The notes: generated by a model from the letters alone, not told the origin. A stretch of 49,953 nucleotides of DNA from an uncultured Granulosicoccaceae bacterium (GCA_938041955.1 CALISD010000131.1:1-49953); one strand, 5' to 3'; shown: positions 16,367 through 26,173, numbered from the stretch's first letter. Translations and numbers: made by a program.

Positions 16367-17533
16367 TTAAGAAGCCACTTTGTACGAGTCGTCATCAGCA
16401 TCCTTTAGTGACAAACCACCGCCAGCATCATTCTCTGCATCATCGTTAGCGCCTTCAGCAAGCTTGAGGCTCAATCGAAGGTCGTTGACAGAATCTGCAT
16501 TACGCATGCCTTCTTCGACAGTAACTTCTCCGGACTTAATTAATCTGAAAATCGCCTCATCAAAGGTGATCATGCCTTGCTCACCAGACTTCTTGACGAG
16601 TTCTTTCATTTCATGAACCTCGCCTCTCTTGATGAGATCGGCCATCAGCGGTGAGTTAAGCAGAATCTCAACCGCGGCACGACGGCCATCACCACTGGGA
16701 GTCGCGAGCAGGCGTTGGGATATAACCGCCTTCAGGTTAAGTGACAGATCAAGCAATAGCTGGTTATGTCTCTCTTCCGGAAAGAAGTTAATAATTCTGT
16801 CCATCGCCTGGTTTGTATTGTTAGCGTGAAGTGTGGCGAGACACAGGTGGCCTGTTTCTGCAAACGCGATCGCGTGCTCCATGGTGTGCTCGTCCCGGAT
16901 TTCACCAATCAAAATCACATCCGGTGCCTGTCGCAGTGTATTTTTCAACGCCACTTCAAACGATTCAGTATCAGTGCCTACTTCACGTTGAGTCACCAGA
17001 CAGCCTTTGTGCTGATGCACAAATTCCACCGGATCTTCGATAGTGATGATATGACCTTTGCTGTTGACGTTACGGTAATCAATTAACGCTGCAAGACTTG
17101 TTGATTTACCGGAACCTGTACCACCCACAAAGATCACCAGACCACGAGTGGTCATCGCAACTTCTTTTAATATTTCCGGCAGATTCAGTTTTTCCAGCGA
17201 CGGCACTTCAAAACCAATAATACGAACGACCATACCGGCACTGCCACGCTGCACAAACGCGTTAACACGAAAGCGGGCAACATCGGGAACACTGATCGCA
17301 AAGTTACACTCGCGTGAAACCCTGAACTCTTCTTTTTCTTTATCATCCATAACAGACCTGGTCAGCGCCATGGTCTGCTCTGGAGTCATTTTCTTATCAG
17401 TGAGCGCAGTGATCTTGCCGTGTAACCGCATACACGGCGGCGCACCCGCGGTGATGAACAGATCAGACCCGCCCTCTTCCTGCATTTTATTTAGCAGGCC
17501 ATCAAGGTACTTCTTCGCTGAATCGTTTTCCAT
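16367..17533 (-). CDS. pilU: type IV pilus retraction-associated ATPase PilU
   Basis: A hexameric AAA-type secretion ATPase that assists PilT in pilus retraction. The 388-residue protein has GSDLFITAGAPPCMRLHG at the N-terminus, Walker A GGTGSGKST at about 136-144, the Asp box IITIEDPVEFVHQ, Walker B VILIGEIRD and the His box TGHLCLATLHANN. A C-terminal acidic tail after residue 350 and the VQRGSAGMVVR segment distinguish it from PilT. It follows pilT by 52 bases, in the usual pilT-pilU order. Confidence 0.95.
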   Translation of the reverse strand: MENDSAKKYLDGLLNKMQEEGGSDLFITAGAPPCMRLHGKITALTDKKMTPEQTMALTRSVMDDKEKEEFRVSRECNFAISVPDVARFRVNAFVQRGSAGMVVRIIGFEVPSLEKLNLPEILKEVAMTTRGLVIFVGGTGSGKSTSLAALIDYRNVNSKGHIITIEDPVEFVHQHKGCLVTQREVGTDTESFEVALKNTLRQAPDVILIGEIRDEHTMEHAIAFAETGHLCLATLHANNTNQAMDRIINFFPEERHNQLLLDLSLNLKAVISQRLLATPSGDGRRAAVEILLNSPLMADLIKRGEVHEMKELVKKSGEQGMITFDEAIFRLIKSGEVTVEEGMRNADSVNDLRLSLKLAEGANDDAENDAGGGLSLKDADDDSYKVAS

Positions 17534-17585
17534 TGTTACTCTACGCCGTAGTATTCGTTATTTTAATTCTTATTTTTAAGGAAGC

Positions 17586-18623
17586 TTAAGTAAGGGAATC
17601 AGGGTTAGCCGCTTTTTTCTTAGCGTCTTCAAGACTCACCAAGCCCTTTTGAACCAGCTCCTTCAGGTTTTGATCAAGCGTTTGCATACCCGCGGCCTGC
17701 CCGGTTTGAATTGCCGAATACATCTGCGCCACTTTGTCTTCTCGAATCAGGTTTCTGATGGCTGGCGTACCCATCATGATTTCGTGTGCCGCTACCCGGC
17801 CGCCACCGGTTTTTTTCAGTAGCGTTTGAGAGATAACCGCTTTCAATGATTCAGATAACATAGAACGCACCATCGGTTTCTCACCGGCAGGGAATACGTC
17901 AATGATTCTATCGATGGTCTTTGCAGCAGAACTGGTGTGCAGCGTACCGAATACCAGGTGACCCGTTTCCGCGGCAGTCAGTGCCAAGCTGATGGTTTCC
18001 TGATCTCGCATTTCACCGACCAGAATCGTATCCGGATCTTCACGCAGTGCTGATCGCAGCGCCGCATCAAAGCCCTTGGTATCTCTATGAACTTCCCGTT
18101 GATTCACGAGACACTTCTTGCTCTGATGAACAAATTCTATCGGATCTTCAATGGTCAGAATATGCCCCAACTCAGTCTCGTTTTTATAATCCATCATCGC
18201 CGCGAGCGTTGTCGATTTACCGGAACCGGTTGGCCCGGTGACCAATACGATGCCACGAGGGAATTCTGAAATCTGCTGGAAAATCGGAGGTGCACCAATC
18301 TGCTCCAGTGTCAGCACTTCACTCGGAATGGTTCTGAACACCGCACCCGTGCCACGCGCATGGTTAAACGCATTGACACGAAAACGCGCGATGTCAGGCA
18401 ATTCGAAAGAGAAATCCACCTCAAGCGCCTCTTCAAACTCTTTGCGCTGCTTGTCATTCATGACATCGTAGACCATTGACTGTACGAGGCCTGCGTCTAG
18501 TTCTGGCACGTTGACCCGGCGTATATCGCCATCAACACGGATCATCGGCGGCAATTCTGCCGATAAATGCAAATCCGAAGCGCCGTTTTTCACGCTGAAG
18601 GTCAGAAGCTGTGAAATATCCAT
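17586..18623 (-). CDS. pilT: type IV pilus twitching motility ATPase PilT
   Basis: The main retraction motor of type IV pili, at the cytoplasmic face of the inner membrane. From the ATG at 18623 it has 345 residues, the usual length, beginning MDISQLLTFSVKNGASDLHL. Walker A is GPTGSGKSTT at 130-139, followed by ILTIEDPIEFVHQSKK, Walker B ILVGEMRD and TGHLVFGTLHTSSA. The retraction-specific AIRNLIRE motif is present near the C-terminus. An in-frame ATG at 18680 would add 19 residues absent from PilT proteins. Divergent from yggS, as in Pseudomonas. Confidence 0.96.
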   Translation of the reverse strand: MDISQLLTFSVKNGASDLHLSAELPPMIRVDGDIRRVNVPELDAGLVQSMVYDVMNDKQRKEFEEALEVDFSFELPDIARFRVNAFNHARGTGAVFRTIPSEVLTLEQIGAPPIFQQISEFPRGIVLVTGPTGSGKSTTLAAMMDYKNETELGHILTIEDPIEFVHQSKKCLVNQREVHRDTKGFDAALRSALREDPDTILVGEMRDQETISLALTAAETGHLVFGTLHTSSAAKTIDRIIDVFPAGEKPMVRSMLSESLKAVISQTLLKKTGGGRVAAHEIMMGTPAIRNLIREDKVAQMYSAIQTGQAAGMQTLDQNLKELVQKGLVSLEDAKKKAANPDSLT

Positions 18624-18894
18624 TGATCGGTCCTGGTGTTTCTCGTTAAATTCAAATGTGCACGAGTGCGATTCGTGCATCCATGAGAACCTATCGACAC
18701 ACTGCAGGATTTTATTAAGCCCTTGATGTCAACGCTGTGACTCTAAAGGGCGCAGGACACGTCAAGAACGATGACCCAGGCTGCAAATTTGAGCAAAAAC
18801 CACTTTGTGACTTTCAGATAAATCATCACACTGGTGCCATCACAATCAACCGCCTACATCCAGATTCCAATTTCACCTACTTTTCGGATCAAAA

Positions 18895-19611
18895 ATGTCC
18901 CATTCAGATTCCACCGAAGGTTCAGTAGCCGACCACATTAAAAGCGTTCGCGATGAGATCGCCCGAATTGAGCATACCTACGATCGAACACCGGGCAGCG
19001 TTAAGCTGTTAGCGGTCAGTAAAACCAAACCCTCGTCCCTGATCAGAGCTGCCGCAGCACAAGGGCAAATAGAGTTTGGAGAGAACTATGTCGATGAAGG
19101 CGTCAATAAGAGCATCGAACTCAAAGCACTCGACCTCACATGGCACTATATCGGCCATATTCAATCGAACAAGACCCGGCCAATTGCCAGCCACTACGAC
19201 TGGGTACAAAGTGTTGATCGGTTAAAAATCGCTATGCGTCTCGCGGAGCATCGATCACCCGATGAAAAACCACTGAATGTCTGCATTCAATTGAAATTGG
19301 ATGATGAGGACACCAAATCAGGTTGTTCACCCACTGAACTTGAACCGTTGGCAGAATTTATAGATTCTGCAGCCACCCTGACATTGCGCGGAATAATGAC
19401 CATCCCTGCACCACGTGAGGATTTCGAGCAACAACGCAAAGTATTTGCCGAGCTCCATCGCTGGTATCAAAAATTGAAATCCAACCACGCAGAGGTAGAC
19501 ACCTTATCTATGGGAATGTCTGGTGATATGGAGGCCGCCATTGCCGAGGGTGCGACAATGGTCAGAATAGGCACTGCGGTCTTTGGCAGGCGCGACAAAC
19601 CTGGTGAATAA
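18895..19611 (+). CDS. yggS: YggS/PROSC family PLP-binding protein
   Basis: A pyridoxal-phosphate homeostasis protein with an alanine-racemase-like barrel fold and no known enzymatic activity. The 238-residue product shows LLAVSKTKP with the PLP lysine at K43, FGENYVDE, WHYIGHIQSNK, LSMGMSGDMEAAI and GTMVRIGTAVFG-type C-terminal residues. The ATG at 18895 fits the family. The next gene here is tal rather than proC, which follows immediately after tal. Confidence 0.94.
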   Translation: MSHSDSTEGSVADHIKSVRDEIARIEHTYDRTPGSVKLLAVSKTKPSSLIRAAAAQGQIEFGENYVDEGVNKSIELKALDLTWHYIGHIQSNKTRPIASHYDWVQSVDRLKIAMRLAEHRSPDEKPLNVCIQLKLDDEDTKSGCSPTELEPLAEFIDSAATLTLRGIMTIPAPREDFEQQRKVFAELHRWYQKLKSNHAEVDTLSMGMSGDMEAAIAEGATMVRIGTAVFGRRDKPGE

Positions 19612-19716
19612 CCACACTGCCCTAAGAAGACAGTTCCGCAATATTTCGGGGCCCGACAAAAAAAACGCTATCATTGACCATAGACCACATCACCTCAGTA
19701 ACTCTTAAGGATACCC

Positions 19717-20838
19717 ATGGCTAATTCAAACCCGCTTGTCGCTGCAGTAGAGATTGGTCAGAGCCTCTGGCTGGATTACATACAACGCAGCATGTTCCAG
19801 AGCGGTGAGCTTGATCGCTACATCAACGATGATCAGCTGCAAGGCATGACCTCCAACCCGTCTATCTTTGAAAATGCCATCGCCAACACGAATGAGTACG
19901 ACGCTGAGATTGAGACTATTGTGAAAAAATCCCCAGGCGTCACGGCAATGGAGATTTTCAAACAACTGGCGGTAGCTGACATTGGCACGGCCGCCGATGC
20001 CTTTAAGTCAGTTTATGCCAAAAGCCGTGGTGACGATGGCATGGTAAGCCTCGAAGTATCACCTAATCTGGCGCATGACAAAGAGGGCACAATCGCCGAG
20101 GCAGTGGAACTACACGGGCTACTCAATCGACCGAACGTAATGATCAAAGTCCCTGGTACCTCAGAGGGCGTCGAGGCATTTGAAGAACTCACGGCACGTG
20201 GTATCAGTGTCAATGTGACACTACTTTTCTCTGTCGAGCGTTATAAGGAAATTGTCCAAGCGTACGTGCGCGGGCTTGAGAGACGCGCCGCTGATAACAA
20301 ACCCATCGACAAAGTCGCCTCTGTGGCCAGCTTTTTTGTCAGCCGGGTGGATGTACAGGTTGATAAAGCACTCGAAGCACACAGCAACCAGAAAGCTGCC
20401 AAAGCGATCATGGGCAAGGTCGCCATCGCTAATGCCAAAGTGGCTTACAGCTACTATCAAAATATTTTCGACAGCCCGCAGTTCGCAAAGCTGGCCGCCG
20501 CAGGTGCCATCCCACAACGATTGCTATGGGCATCTACTGGAACCAAGAACCCCGAACTCAGCGATGTCTATTATATTGAAGAGCTCATGGGACCCAACAC
20601 TGTGAACACGGTGCCGCCGAAAACCATGGATGCTTTCCGGGATCACGGTGTGGTCGAGAATCGCCTGGAGGACGGCCTTGATACAGCACAGGCAACACTC
20701 GACACAGTGGCCGAGCTTGGAATTAACTTGGCAGAAATCACCAACAAGCTTGAAGCTGATGGTGTGGCATCGTTCAGTGAAGCTTTTGACCGCTTATTGA
20801 GTGCTATCGATTCCGAAAGCAGCAAGTACAAAGCCTGA
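19717..20838 (+). CDS. tal: transaldolase
   Basis: Transfers a dihydroxyacetone unit in the non-oxidative pentose phosphate pathway. At 373 residues it belongs to the longer transaldolase type found in actinobacteria and some proteobacteria rather than the 317-residue E. coli TalB type. Diagnostic segments are MTSNPSIFENAI and the Schiff-base lysine K144 in NVMIKVPGTSEG, followed by SVNVTLLFSVERY and LLWASTGTKNP. The ATG is preceded by AAGGA. It separates yggS from proC, which are usually adjacent, so it is probably a local insertion into an old block. Confidence 0.94.
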   Translation: MANSNPLVAAVEIGQSLWLDYIQRSMFQSGELDRYINDDQLQGMTSNPSIFENAIANTNEYDAEIETIVKKSPGVTAMEIFKQLAVADIGTAADAFKSVYAKSRGDDGMVSLEVSPNLAHDKEGTIAEAVELHGLLNRPNVMIKVPGTSEGVEAFEELTARGISVNVTLLFSVERYKEIVQAYVRGLERRAADNKPIDKVASVASFFVSRVDVQVDKALEAHSNQKAAKAIMGKVAIANAKVAYSYYQNIFDSPQFAKLAAAGAIPQRLLWASTGTKNPELSDVYYIEELMGPNTVNTVPPKTMDAFRDHGVVENRLEDGLDTAQATLDTVAELGINLAEITNKLEADGVASFSEAFDRLLSAIDSESSKYKA

Positions 20839-20869
20839 TTACAGTTCACCTCACACGCGAGCACTCACA

Positions 20870-21697
20870 TTGAAGATAGCGTTTATCGGTTGCGGCAACA
20901 TGGCCCAGAGCCTGATCGGCGGTTTGATAACCAACGGCTTTCCAGCCGCTGATATTGTCGTCGCAGACCCTTCCACAGAATCCACTGATGCCGCTGTTAA
21001 TAAGTGGAGCATCGCCGCTGCCGAAAACAATGGCCAGGCGATAGGCATCGCCGATGTTGTGGTGCTGGCAGTAAAACCACAGCAAATGAAAAACGTATTA
21101 ACTGATGTCGCAGATCAGTTTGATTCGCAACTACTGGTCTCTGTCGCGGCCGGCATCTTAACCGAAGACATGCAAAAGTGGGCCAGCGCAGAGACAAACA
21201 GTATCTCTATCGTCAGATGCATGCCGAACACACCCGCACTGGTTCAGTCAGGGGCTACGGCACTTTACGCTGACAATAAAGTGACCAAAGATCAACGCAC
21301 CATTGCTGAAGATATACTCAACGCCGTCGGCATCACCGCATGGGTTGAGAACGAATCACAACTTGACGCGATCACCGCGCTGTCTGGCTCGGGTCCTGCG
21401 TACTTTTTTCTAATGATTGAAGCAATGACAGAAGCAGCGATTGAATTGGGCCTTGAGAAAGACCTGGCAGTGCAGTTTGCTACTCAAACCGCACTGGGCG
21501 CTGCTCGTATGGCGAAGGAGAGCCAGGTTGAAGCAGCTCAGCTGCGGAAAAACGTGACCTCACCGGCGGGCACCACTGAAGCCGCACTCAATAGCTTCAA
21601 AAAAGATAACTTAAAACAAGTCGTATTGCGGGCTATGTCGGCTGCCGACGGGCGCGCACAAGAGCTAGGCAAAGAACTCGGAGATTCACATGGGTAA
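20870..21697 (+). CDS. proC: pyrroline-5-carboxylate reductase
   Basis: Reduces pyrroline-5-carboxylate to proline with NAD(P)H. Taken from a TTG at 20870, the protein has 275 residues and opens directly with the Rossmann motif KIAFIGCGNMAQSL, as ProC proteins do. VRCMPNTPALVQSGATAL, LSGSGPAYFFLMIEAM and LRKNVTSPAGTTEAAL are intact. An upstream in-frame start at 20801 would overlap tal and add 23 unrelated residues. It overlaps yggT by 8 bases. Confidence 0.93.
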   Translation: MKIAFIGCGNMAQSLIGGLITNGFPAADIVVADPSTESTDAAVNKWSIAAAENNGQAIGIADVVVLAVKPQQMKNVLTDVADQFDSQLLVSVAAGILTEDMQKWASAETNSISIVRCMPNTPALVQSGATALYADNKVTKDQRTIAEDILNAVGITAWVENESQLDAITALSGSGPAYFFLMIEAMTEAAIELGLEKDLAVQFATQTALGAARMAKESQVEAAQLRKNVTSPAGTTEAALNSFKKDNLKQVVLRAMSAADGRAQELGKELGDSHG

Positions 21698-22220
21698 TGT
21701 AAGCGGTGCTTTTATTTGGTTGATCACAACACTGTTCGACATCTTTGCTTTTATTGTGATGCTGCGATTTATCATGCAGTACACTCGGGCAAGCTTCTCC
21801 AACCCGATAGGCGATATCATCGTCAAAGCCACCACACCATTTCTTAAGCCACTGAGAAAAGTTATTCCGGGCGTTGGCGGTCATGATGTCGCTGCCCTTA
21901 TATTGGTCTTTCTTATTTTACTGGTAAAGTTTGTGGTCTTGTCTGCGCTCGGCGCTGGCAGCTTTGCAGGCGCACTACCCTATGCCTTACTCGGGGTACT
22001 GAGCACCGCCATTGACGTCTTCTTTATTACCATTCTGGCGCGAGTGATCTTAAGCTGGGTGCAACCTGGCGGGCATGCACTTTCCGGCTTACTACACAGT
22101 GTAACTTCACCGATACTCGATCCGATTCAACGGTTTATTCCGCCGTTCAATGGCTTTGATCTGTCACCGCTGGTCGCGCTGATTATTCTCCAGTTCTTAA
22201 AAATCGTGCTGGGCGCATAA
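21690..22220 (+). CDS. yggT: YggT family membrane protein
   Basis: A conserved inner-membrane protein of the YggT family, which has been linked to osmotic tolerance and division-site proteins. The exact role is unsettled. It has 176 residues in two YggT repeats, each with two membrane helices: ASFSNPIGDIIVKATTPFLKPLR-type residues in the first and LLHSVTSPILDPIQRFIPP in the second. It overlaps the 3' end of proC and precedes metX by 79 bases, in the usual order. Confidence 0.92.
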   Translation: MGNVSGAFIWLITTLFDIFAFIVMLRFIMQYTRASFSNPIGDIIVKATTPFLKPLRKVIPGVGGHDVAALILVFLILLVKFVVLSALGAGSFAGALPYALLGVLSTAIDVFFITILARVILSWVQPGGHALSGLLHSVTSPILDPIQRFIPPFNGFDLSPLVALIILQFLKIVLGA

Positions 22221-22299
22221 CATCAAACATACTTGCGACCCTCTCACATGAATGAATGCTGTAATCGGGTAGCCGTAAGCATCGAGAGCCTGAATTTTC

Positions 22300-23451
22300 A
22301 TGCCAAGTAATGAGTCACAATCAGTCGGTGTGGTCGCACCTCAGGTAGCCAGATTCAGCGAAGCCCTGCTGCTTGACTGCGGACAAATACTAGACGGCCA
22401 CGAGCTAATCTACGAAACCTACGGCACTTTAAACAGAGAAAAGAACAACGCGGTACTCGCCTGTCACGCGCTCTCTGGTGATCACCACGCGGCCGGGTTT
22501 CATAGCGCCGATGACAAAAAACCCGGTTGGTGGGACAGTTGCATTGGTCCCGGCAAAGCAATCGATACTGACCGTTTCTTTGTCGTGTGTTCGAACAACC
22601 TCGGGGGGTGCCGCGGCAGTACCGGGCCACTATCGACCAATCCGTCCACTAACAAGCACTATGGACCAGACTTTCCTATAGTGACCTGCAAAGACTGGGT
22701 CAACAGCCAGAAAATGCTGATGGAACATCTGGGCCTCGATCATTGGGCTGCTGTAGTCGGCGGAAGCCTGGGGGCTATGCAGGGTCTGCAATGGGCAATT
22801 GATTATCCAGATCTCGTCGATCACATACTGCTTGTAGCATCGGCACCAAAGCTATCAGCGCAAAATGTGGCGTTTAATGAAGTCGCTCGTCAGGCGATCA
22901 TGACTGACCCTGAGTTCCATGAAGGCAGATACTACGAGCACGACACGGTACCCAGACGCGGATTGATGCTGGCCCGTATGCTTGGCCACATCACTTATCT
23001 TTCAGAAGACGCGATGCACGAGAAGTTCGGGCGCGAACTGCGCGTTGAAAAACTCAACTACAACTATGACGTGGAGTTTCAGGTTGAAAGCTATCTACGC
23101 CATCAAGGCGCATCGTTCGTTAATCGATTTGACGCCAATACGTACTTATTAATGACCAAAGCATTAGACTATTTTGACCCAGCACGTGACTTCGACAACA
23201 ATTTGGTAACGGCTTTTGAGCGTATTAGGGCAAAAGCCATGGTCATCTCCTTTAACTCTGACTGGCGCTTTTCCAGCGAACGCTCAGAAGAAATCGTCAA
23301 TGCAATGATGCTGGCAAACTGCAATGTCTCATCGTGCATCATTCATTCAATAAGCGGCCATGACTCGTTCCTGATGCCAATAGACGACTACGTACAGAGC
23401 ATTAAAAGCTGGCTTGGTAGCATCACTTTAAGATCAGTGGTTCCAGGATGA
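22300..23451 (+). CDS. metX: homoserine O-acyltransferase MetX
   Basis: Activates homoserine by O-acylation in methionine synthesis. It is an alpha/beta hydrolase of 383 residues, with nucleophile S156 in [12 protein letters not shown], the Asp in FNSDWRFS, and the His in [21 protein letters not shown] near residue 110 is typical. Many gammaproteobacterial MetX proteins paired with MetW use succinyl-CoA rather than acetyl-CoA; I cannot decide the acyl donor by eye. It overlaps metW by 4 bases. I see no convincing SAM riboswitch in the 79-base leader. Confidence 0.94.
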   Translation: MPSNESQSVGVVAPQVARFSEALLLDCGQILDGHELIYETYGTLNREKNNAVLACHALSGDHHAAGFHSADDKKPGWWDSCIGPGKAIDTDRFFVVCSNNLGGCRGSTGPLSTNPSTNKHYGPDFPIVTCKDWVNSQKMLMEHLGLDHWAAVVGGSLGAMQGLQWAIDYPDLVDHILLVASAPKLSAQNVAFNEVARQAIMTDPEFHEGRYYEHDTVPRRGLMLARMLGHITYLSEDAMHEKFGRELRVEKLNYNYDVEFQVESYLRHQGASFVNRFDANTYLLMTKALDYFDPARDFDNNLVTAFERIRAKAMVISFNSDWRFSSERSEEIVNAMMLANCNVSSCIIHSISGHDSFLMPIDDYVQSIKSWLGSITLRSVVPG

Positions 23452-24095
23452 AAGAGACAGCAGCCATGACGGAGTCACACAACGTCACCAATTTACGTAC
23501 CGACTTACGTCGCATACAAGAGTGGATCGAACCGGGCAGCCGGCTTCTGGACCTGGCCTGTGGTGACGGCACGCTGCTGGCCCTGCTGAAAGAGACGAAA
23601 AACACCACTGGCTACGGAATGGAAATATCCCTGCCCGATATCAATACCTGCCTTACCCGCGGTATCAATGTTATTCATCGGGATATTGAATTAGGCCTGG
23701 AAATGTTCGATGCACAATCGTTTGACTATGTGCTGACTACCCACTCCATCCAAACGCTTCGTTATCCCGCGGAAACTCTGTTAGAGATGGTTAGAGTCGG
23801 GGTGAGAGGGATTGTCTCATTCCCCAACATGGGATTCTGGAGCGCTCGCCTGTCTATCGGGATACTCGGGAAAATGCCGAATACACGCTCACTTCCCCAT
23901 CATTGGTACGACACACCCAACACTCACCTATGCACCTTGAGAGATTTTGAAAACCTGTGCGAAGAGCTTGATATACAGACAGTGAGAAGAGCGACTGTCC
24001 GCAACACAAACGACAAAAGCCTTAGCTCTAAAATACTGCCAAATCTATTCAGCGAAACAGCATTGTATGAAATTGCAGCAAAGAAAAATCTGTAG
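23448..24095 (+). CDS. metW: MetW methionine biosynthesis protein
   Basis: A methyltransferase-fold protein that works with MetX. The 215-residue product has [15 protein letters not shown] (the SAM-binding glycine loop), [26 protein letters not shown] and [14 protein letters not shown], all MetW-typical. The ATG overlaps the metX stop as ATGA. A second ATG six codons later would give a slightly shorter protein. Last gene of the metX-metW unit. Confidence 0.93.
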   Translation: MKETAAMTESHNVTNLRTDLRRIQEWIEPGSRLLDLACGDGTLLALLKETKNTTGYGMEISLPDINTCLTRGINVIHRDIELGLEMFDAQSFDYVLTTHSIQTLRYPAETLLEMVRVGVRGIVSFPNMGFWSARLSIGILGKMPNTRSLPHHWYDTPNTHLCTLRDFENLCEELDIQTVRRATVRNTNDKSLSSKILPNLFSETALYEIAAKKNL

Positions 24096-24481
24096 GAATA
24101 AGTTTAAAAGCTGTTAATCCGCAGTCGCTTTGCAACAAACTCATCCATCTAAAACATGCAGATCGAGTACACAATGGTTTGCAAACACTGCAAATAAAGT
24201 GCTTTTTTGCCAGCGTGGCGCTAAAACCCTATAAATATACGTAAAATATGTAAATTGATATTGGATTATGCTGCATTTGCTGTATTATCCGCAGCGCGTG
24301 TCACGCACGTTCAAAAAAATTAAATTCTTACATCAGTCGGCCACCAGCATTCATCAAGTAGGTATTTTGGACACAATCTAATATTACAAAACGTTTGTAT
24401 GCAGATTGCATTTGTCACAGCAAATACGGTTACCGCTGCTGGTATTAAATTCATCAAACTAGATAACAGGTAAATAGGATC
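24096..24481. other. AT-rich non-coding leader before the HU-like gene
   Basis: 386 bases with no supportable gene. It holds a candidate promoter at 24261-24288 and a small palindrome at 24296-24306, followed by an mRNA leader of about 180 bases before the ATG. Confidence 0.55.
24261..24288 (+). promoter_or_regulatory. candidate promoter of the HU-like gene
   Basis: TTGGAT (24261-24266), a 16-base spacer and TATTAT (24283-24288). Just downstream, around the expected transcription start, GCGTG-T-CACGC (24296-24306) is a perfect 5-bp inverted repeat that could be an operator. Confidence 0.4.
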
Positions 24482-24898
24482 ATGGCGAAGAAGAAAGCAA
24501 AGAAAAAGGCAGTTACGAAAAAGAAGGTAGTTGGTAAGAAAAAAGTGGTAGCCAAGAAGAAAGCCTCTAAGAAAAAAGCATCCAAAGCTGCAGGCAAAAA
24601 GCCACCTACAAAATCTGAAATCCTCGCCCACATCGCAGAAGAAACTGAACTGTCGAAAAGTGATGTCAGTGGCGTCATTGACTCACTGTCAGGTTTGATC
24701 GGTAAGAACATCGGTCCTCGCGGCCCTGGCTACTTCAATATGCCTGGTTTGTTCAAGATCAAGTGCATCAAAAAGCCAGCAACAAAAGCTCGCAAAGGCA
24801 CCAACCCGTTTACTGGTGAAGAAATGATGTTCAAAGCTAAGCCTGCCCGCAAAGCAGTCAAGGTTTTACCTTTGAAATCACTGAAGGAAATGGTCTAG
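24482..24898 (+). CDS. HU-family DNA-binding protein with lysine-rich histone H1-like N-terminal tail
   Basis: A nucleoid protein of 138 residues. Residues 2-42 are almost only Lys, Ala and Val (repeats such as AKKKAVTKKKVV), like eukaryotic H1 tails and bacterial H1-like proteins. Residues 43-138 are an HU/IHF-type domain: KSEILAHIAEETELSKSDV helices, a PGLFKIK strand, and KGTNPFTGEEMMFKAKPA corresponding to the DNA-embracing arm (GRNP-TGE in HU). The start has AGGA seven bases upstream. The gene stands alone, with a possible terminator after it. The fold is confident; the role in compaction is inferred. Confidence 0.88.
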   Translation: MAKKKAKKKAVTKKKVVGKKKVVAKKKASKKKASKAAGKKPPTKSEILAHIAEETELSKSDVSGVIDSLSGLIGKNIGPRGPGYFNMPGLFKIKCIKKPATKARKGTNPFTGEEMMFKAKPARKAVKVLPLKSLKEMV

Positions 24899-24913
24899 CA
24901 CCACGCCCTGATG

Positions 24914-24937
24914 CTGCGCCGGCCATTGGCGGCGCAG
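24914..24937 (+). terminator. stem-loop downstream of the HU-like gene
   Basis: CTGCGCC (24914-24920) and GGCGCAG (24931-24937) pair around a GGCCATTGGC loop, 16 bases after the stop; TCATTTCTC follows. A modest intrinsic terminator. Confidence 0.5.
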
Positions 24938-25200
24938 TCATTTCTCACCTTTCTCCAGCAGTAAGCACACCTCCCTCCTATCGGCATATGCCATCAGAAG
25001 AACTCAACTTCCGCGACCAGATCGTTTTTGGCTGTATTTTCTCGGTAGCTACGTTTCAAGCGTTTTATTACCGTCGATATTGAAACCGGCAGCAGTTTGG
25101 TCATACCATGTATGATATTCGGCCGGACATGATACTTAGGCACAGTCCGTGAAATTCTGATCAACCCGCTTAACCAGATTAAGTAAGAGTAATATTCATA
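24938..25200. other. intergenic leader before gspC
   Basis: No gene seen. It contains a short palindrome, TCATAC-CAT-GTATGA (25101-25115), about 85 bases before the gspC start, which could be an operator. No strong promoter boxes can be assigned. Confidence 0.4.
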
Positions 25201-26073
25201 ATGGCCAGACTGGCACCATGGGTAAGTCGCTTGTTAGTCATCGTCATTGGCTACGTAGCAGCAACCATCGCACTGCGATACGTACCAGTTCAGGACACCC
25301 AGGCTGCTGTCCGTTCCACAGCACCTACGGAAGTCCCGGCTGTCAGTACCCCGTCAAAGTTTGAGATCGCCACTGACGCCGCCAGGCAGAATATATTTGG
25401 CAAGGCCGGCGAAGAAGTCATTGCTCCGGTAAAAACCACTCAGAAAACCGTCGAAACAAGGCTCAACCTTAAACTGGTCGGCGTGTACATGGCTAACCCT
25501 GCAGATCGGGCCATTGCCATCATCAGCTCTGACGGCAAACCAGAGGAAGTGTTTCGTGTTGGTGAAACCATTACCGGCCGGGTCGTGTTGAGCGAAGTGC
25601 TGCAAAACGAGGTAATAATTGATAATGGCGGCCGTCGTGAAACCGTGAAGCTCCCAGAAAAAGTCGCTTCCACTGGCCGTAGTGCGGGTCTTGAGAATCT
25701 ACCAGGCGCCACACAAACAGCCAACGCCGGCGGCGGGTCGAACGAACCACCTATTCAGTTGCCTGAATCACCAAAAGAAATTCGCGACACCCTGGTAAGC
25801 AACCCAGCCATGCTGAGCAAGCTCGTCAGTGCCGTGCCATATCGAGAAAATGGCCGGATCCTCGGCTACAAAATCACCCCCAAACAGCAAGACGGGCTAC
25901 TGGCCAACTATGGTGTTCTGCCCGGTGATGTCGTTACCCGTGTCAACGGGATTGCGCTCGCAAATCAGAAAAATGCCATTCGCGCGCTAAGAAAGCTTGT
26001 GAAAGCACCATCGATTGACTTGTCTATCTTACGAGACGGCGCAGAATTACCTATCAGTATTGCGCTGGAATAA
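25201..26073 (+). CDS. gspC: type II secretion system inner-membrane protein GspC
   Basis: Connects the inner-membrane platform of the type II secretion system to the secretin. The 290-residue protein has one membrane helix at about 8-26, a homology region at about 55-145 (ARQNIFGKAG, LNLKLVGVYMANPADRAIAII, VFRVGETI) that should bind the N0 domain of GspD, a Gly/Pro linker and a C-terminal PDZ domain at about 215-290 (GYKITPKQQ, GVLPGDVVTRVNG). It is the first gene of the cluster, 100 bases before gspD. Confidence 0.92.
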   Translation: MARLAPWVSRLLVIVIGYVAATIALRYVPVQDTQAAVRSTAPTEVPAVSTPSKFEIATDAARQNIFGKAGEEVIAPVKTTQKTVETRLNLKLVGVYMANPADRAIAIISSDGKPEEVFRVGETITGRVVLSEVLQNEVIIDNGGRRETVKLPEKVASTGRSAGLENLPGATQTANAGGGSNEPPIQLPESPKEIRDTLVSNPAMLSKLVSAVPYRENGRILGYKITPKQQDGLLANYGVLPGDVVTRVNGIALANQKNAIRALRKLVKAPSIDLSILRDGAELPISIALE

Positions 26074-26173
26074 GTGCATTAAAATCTTTACACTTTAACT
26101 ACTTACGTGCGTTAATAAGGCGTATCTACGATTCTTTATCCCCCATAAATCGTACGAACGAAAGAGTAAGACG

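Noticed and set aside
22221..22299. Possible SAM-type riboswitch before metX.
   Set aside because: The leader is 79 bases and I could not find the conserved pairing or loop sequences of any SAM class.
24482..24610. Purine-rich repetitive DNA suggesting a microsatellite.
   Set aside because: The repetition is explained by the Lys/Ala-coding tail of the HU-like protein and has no fixed period.
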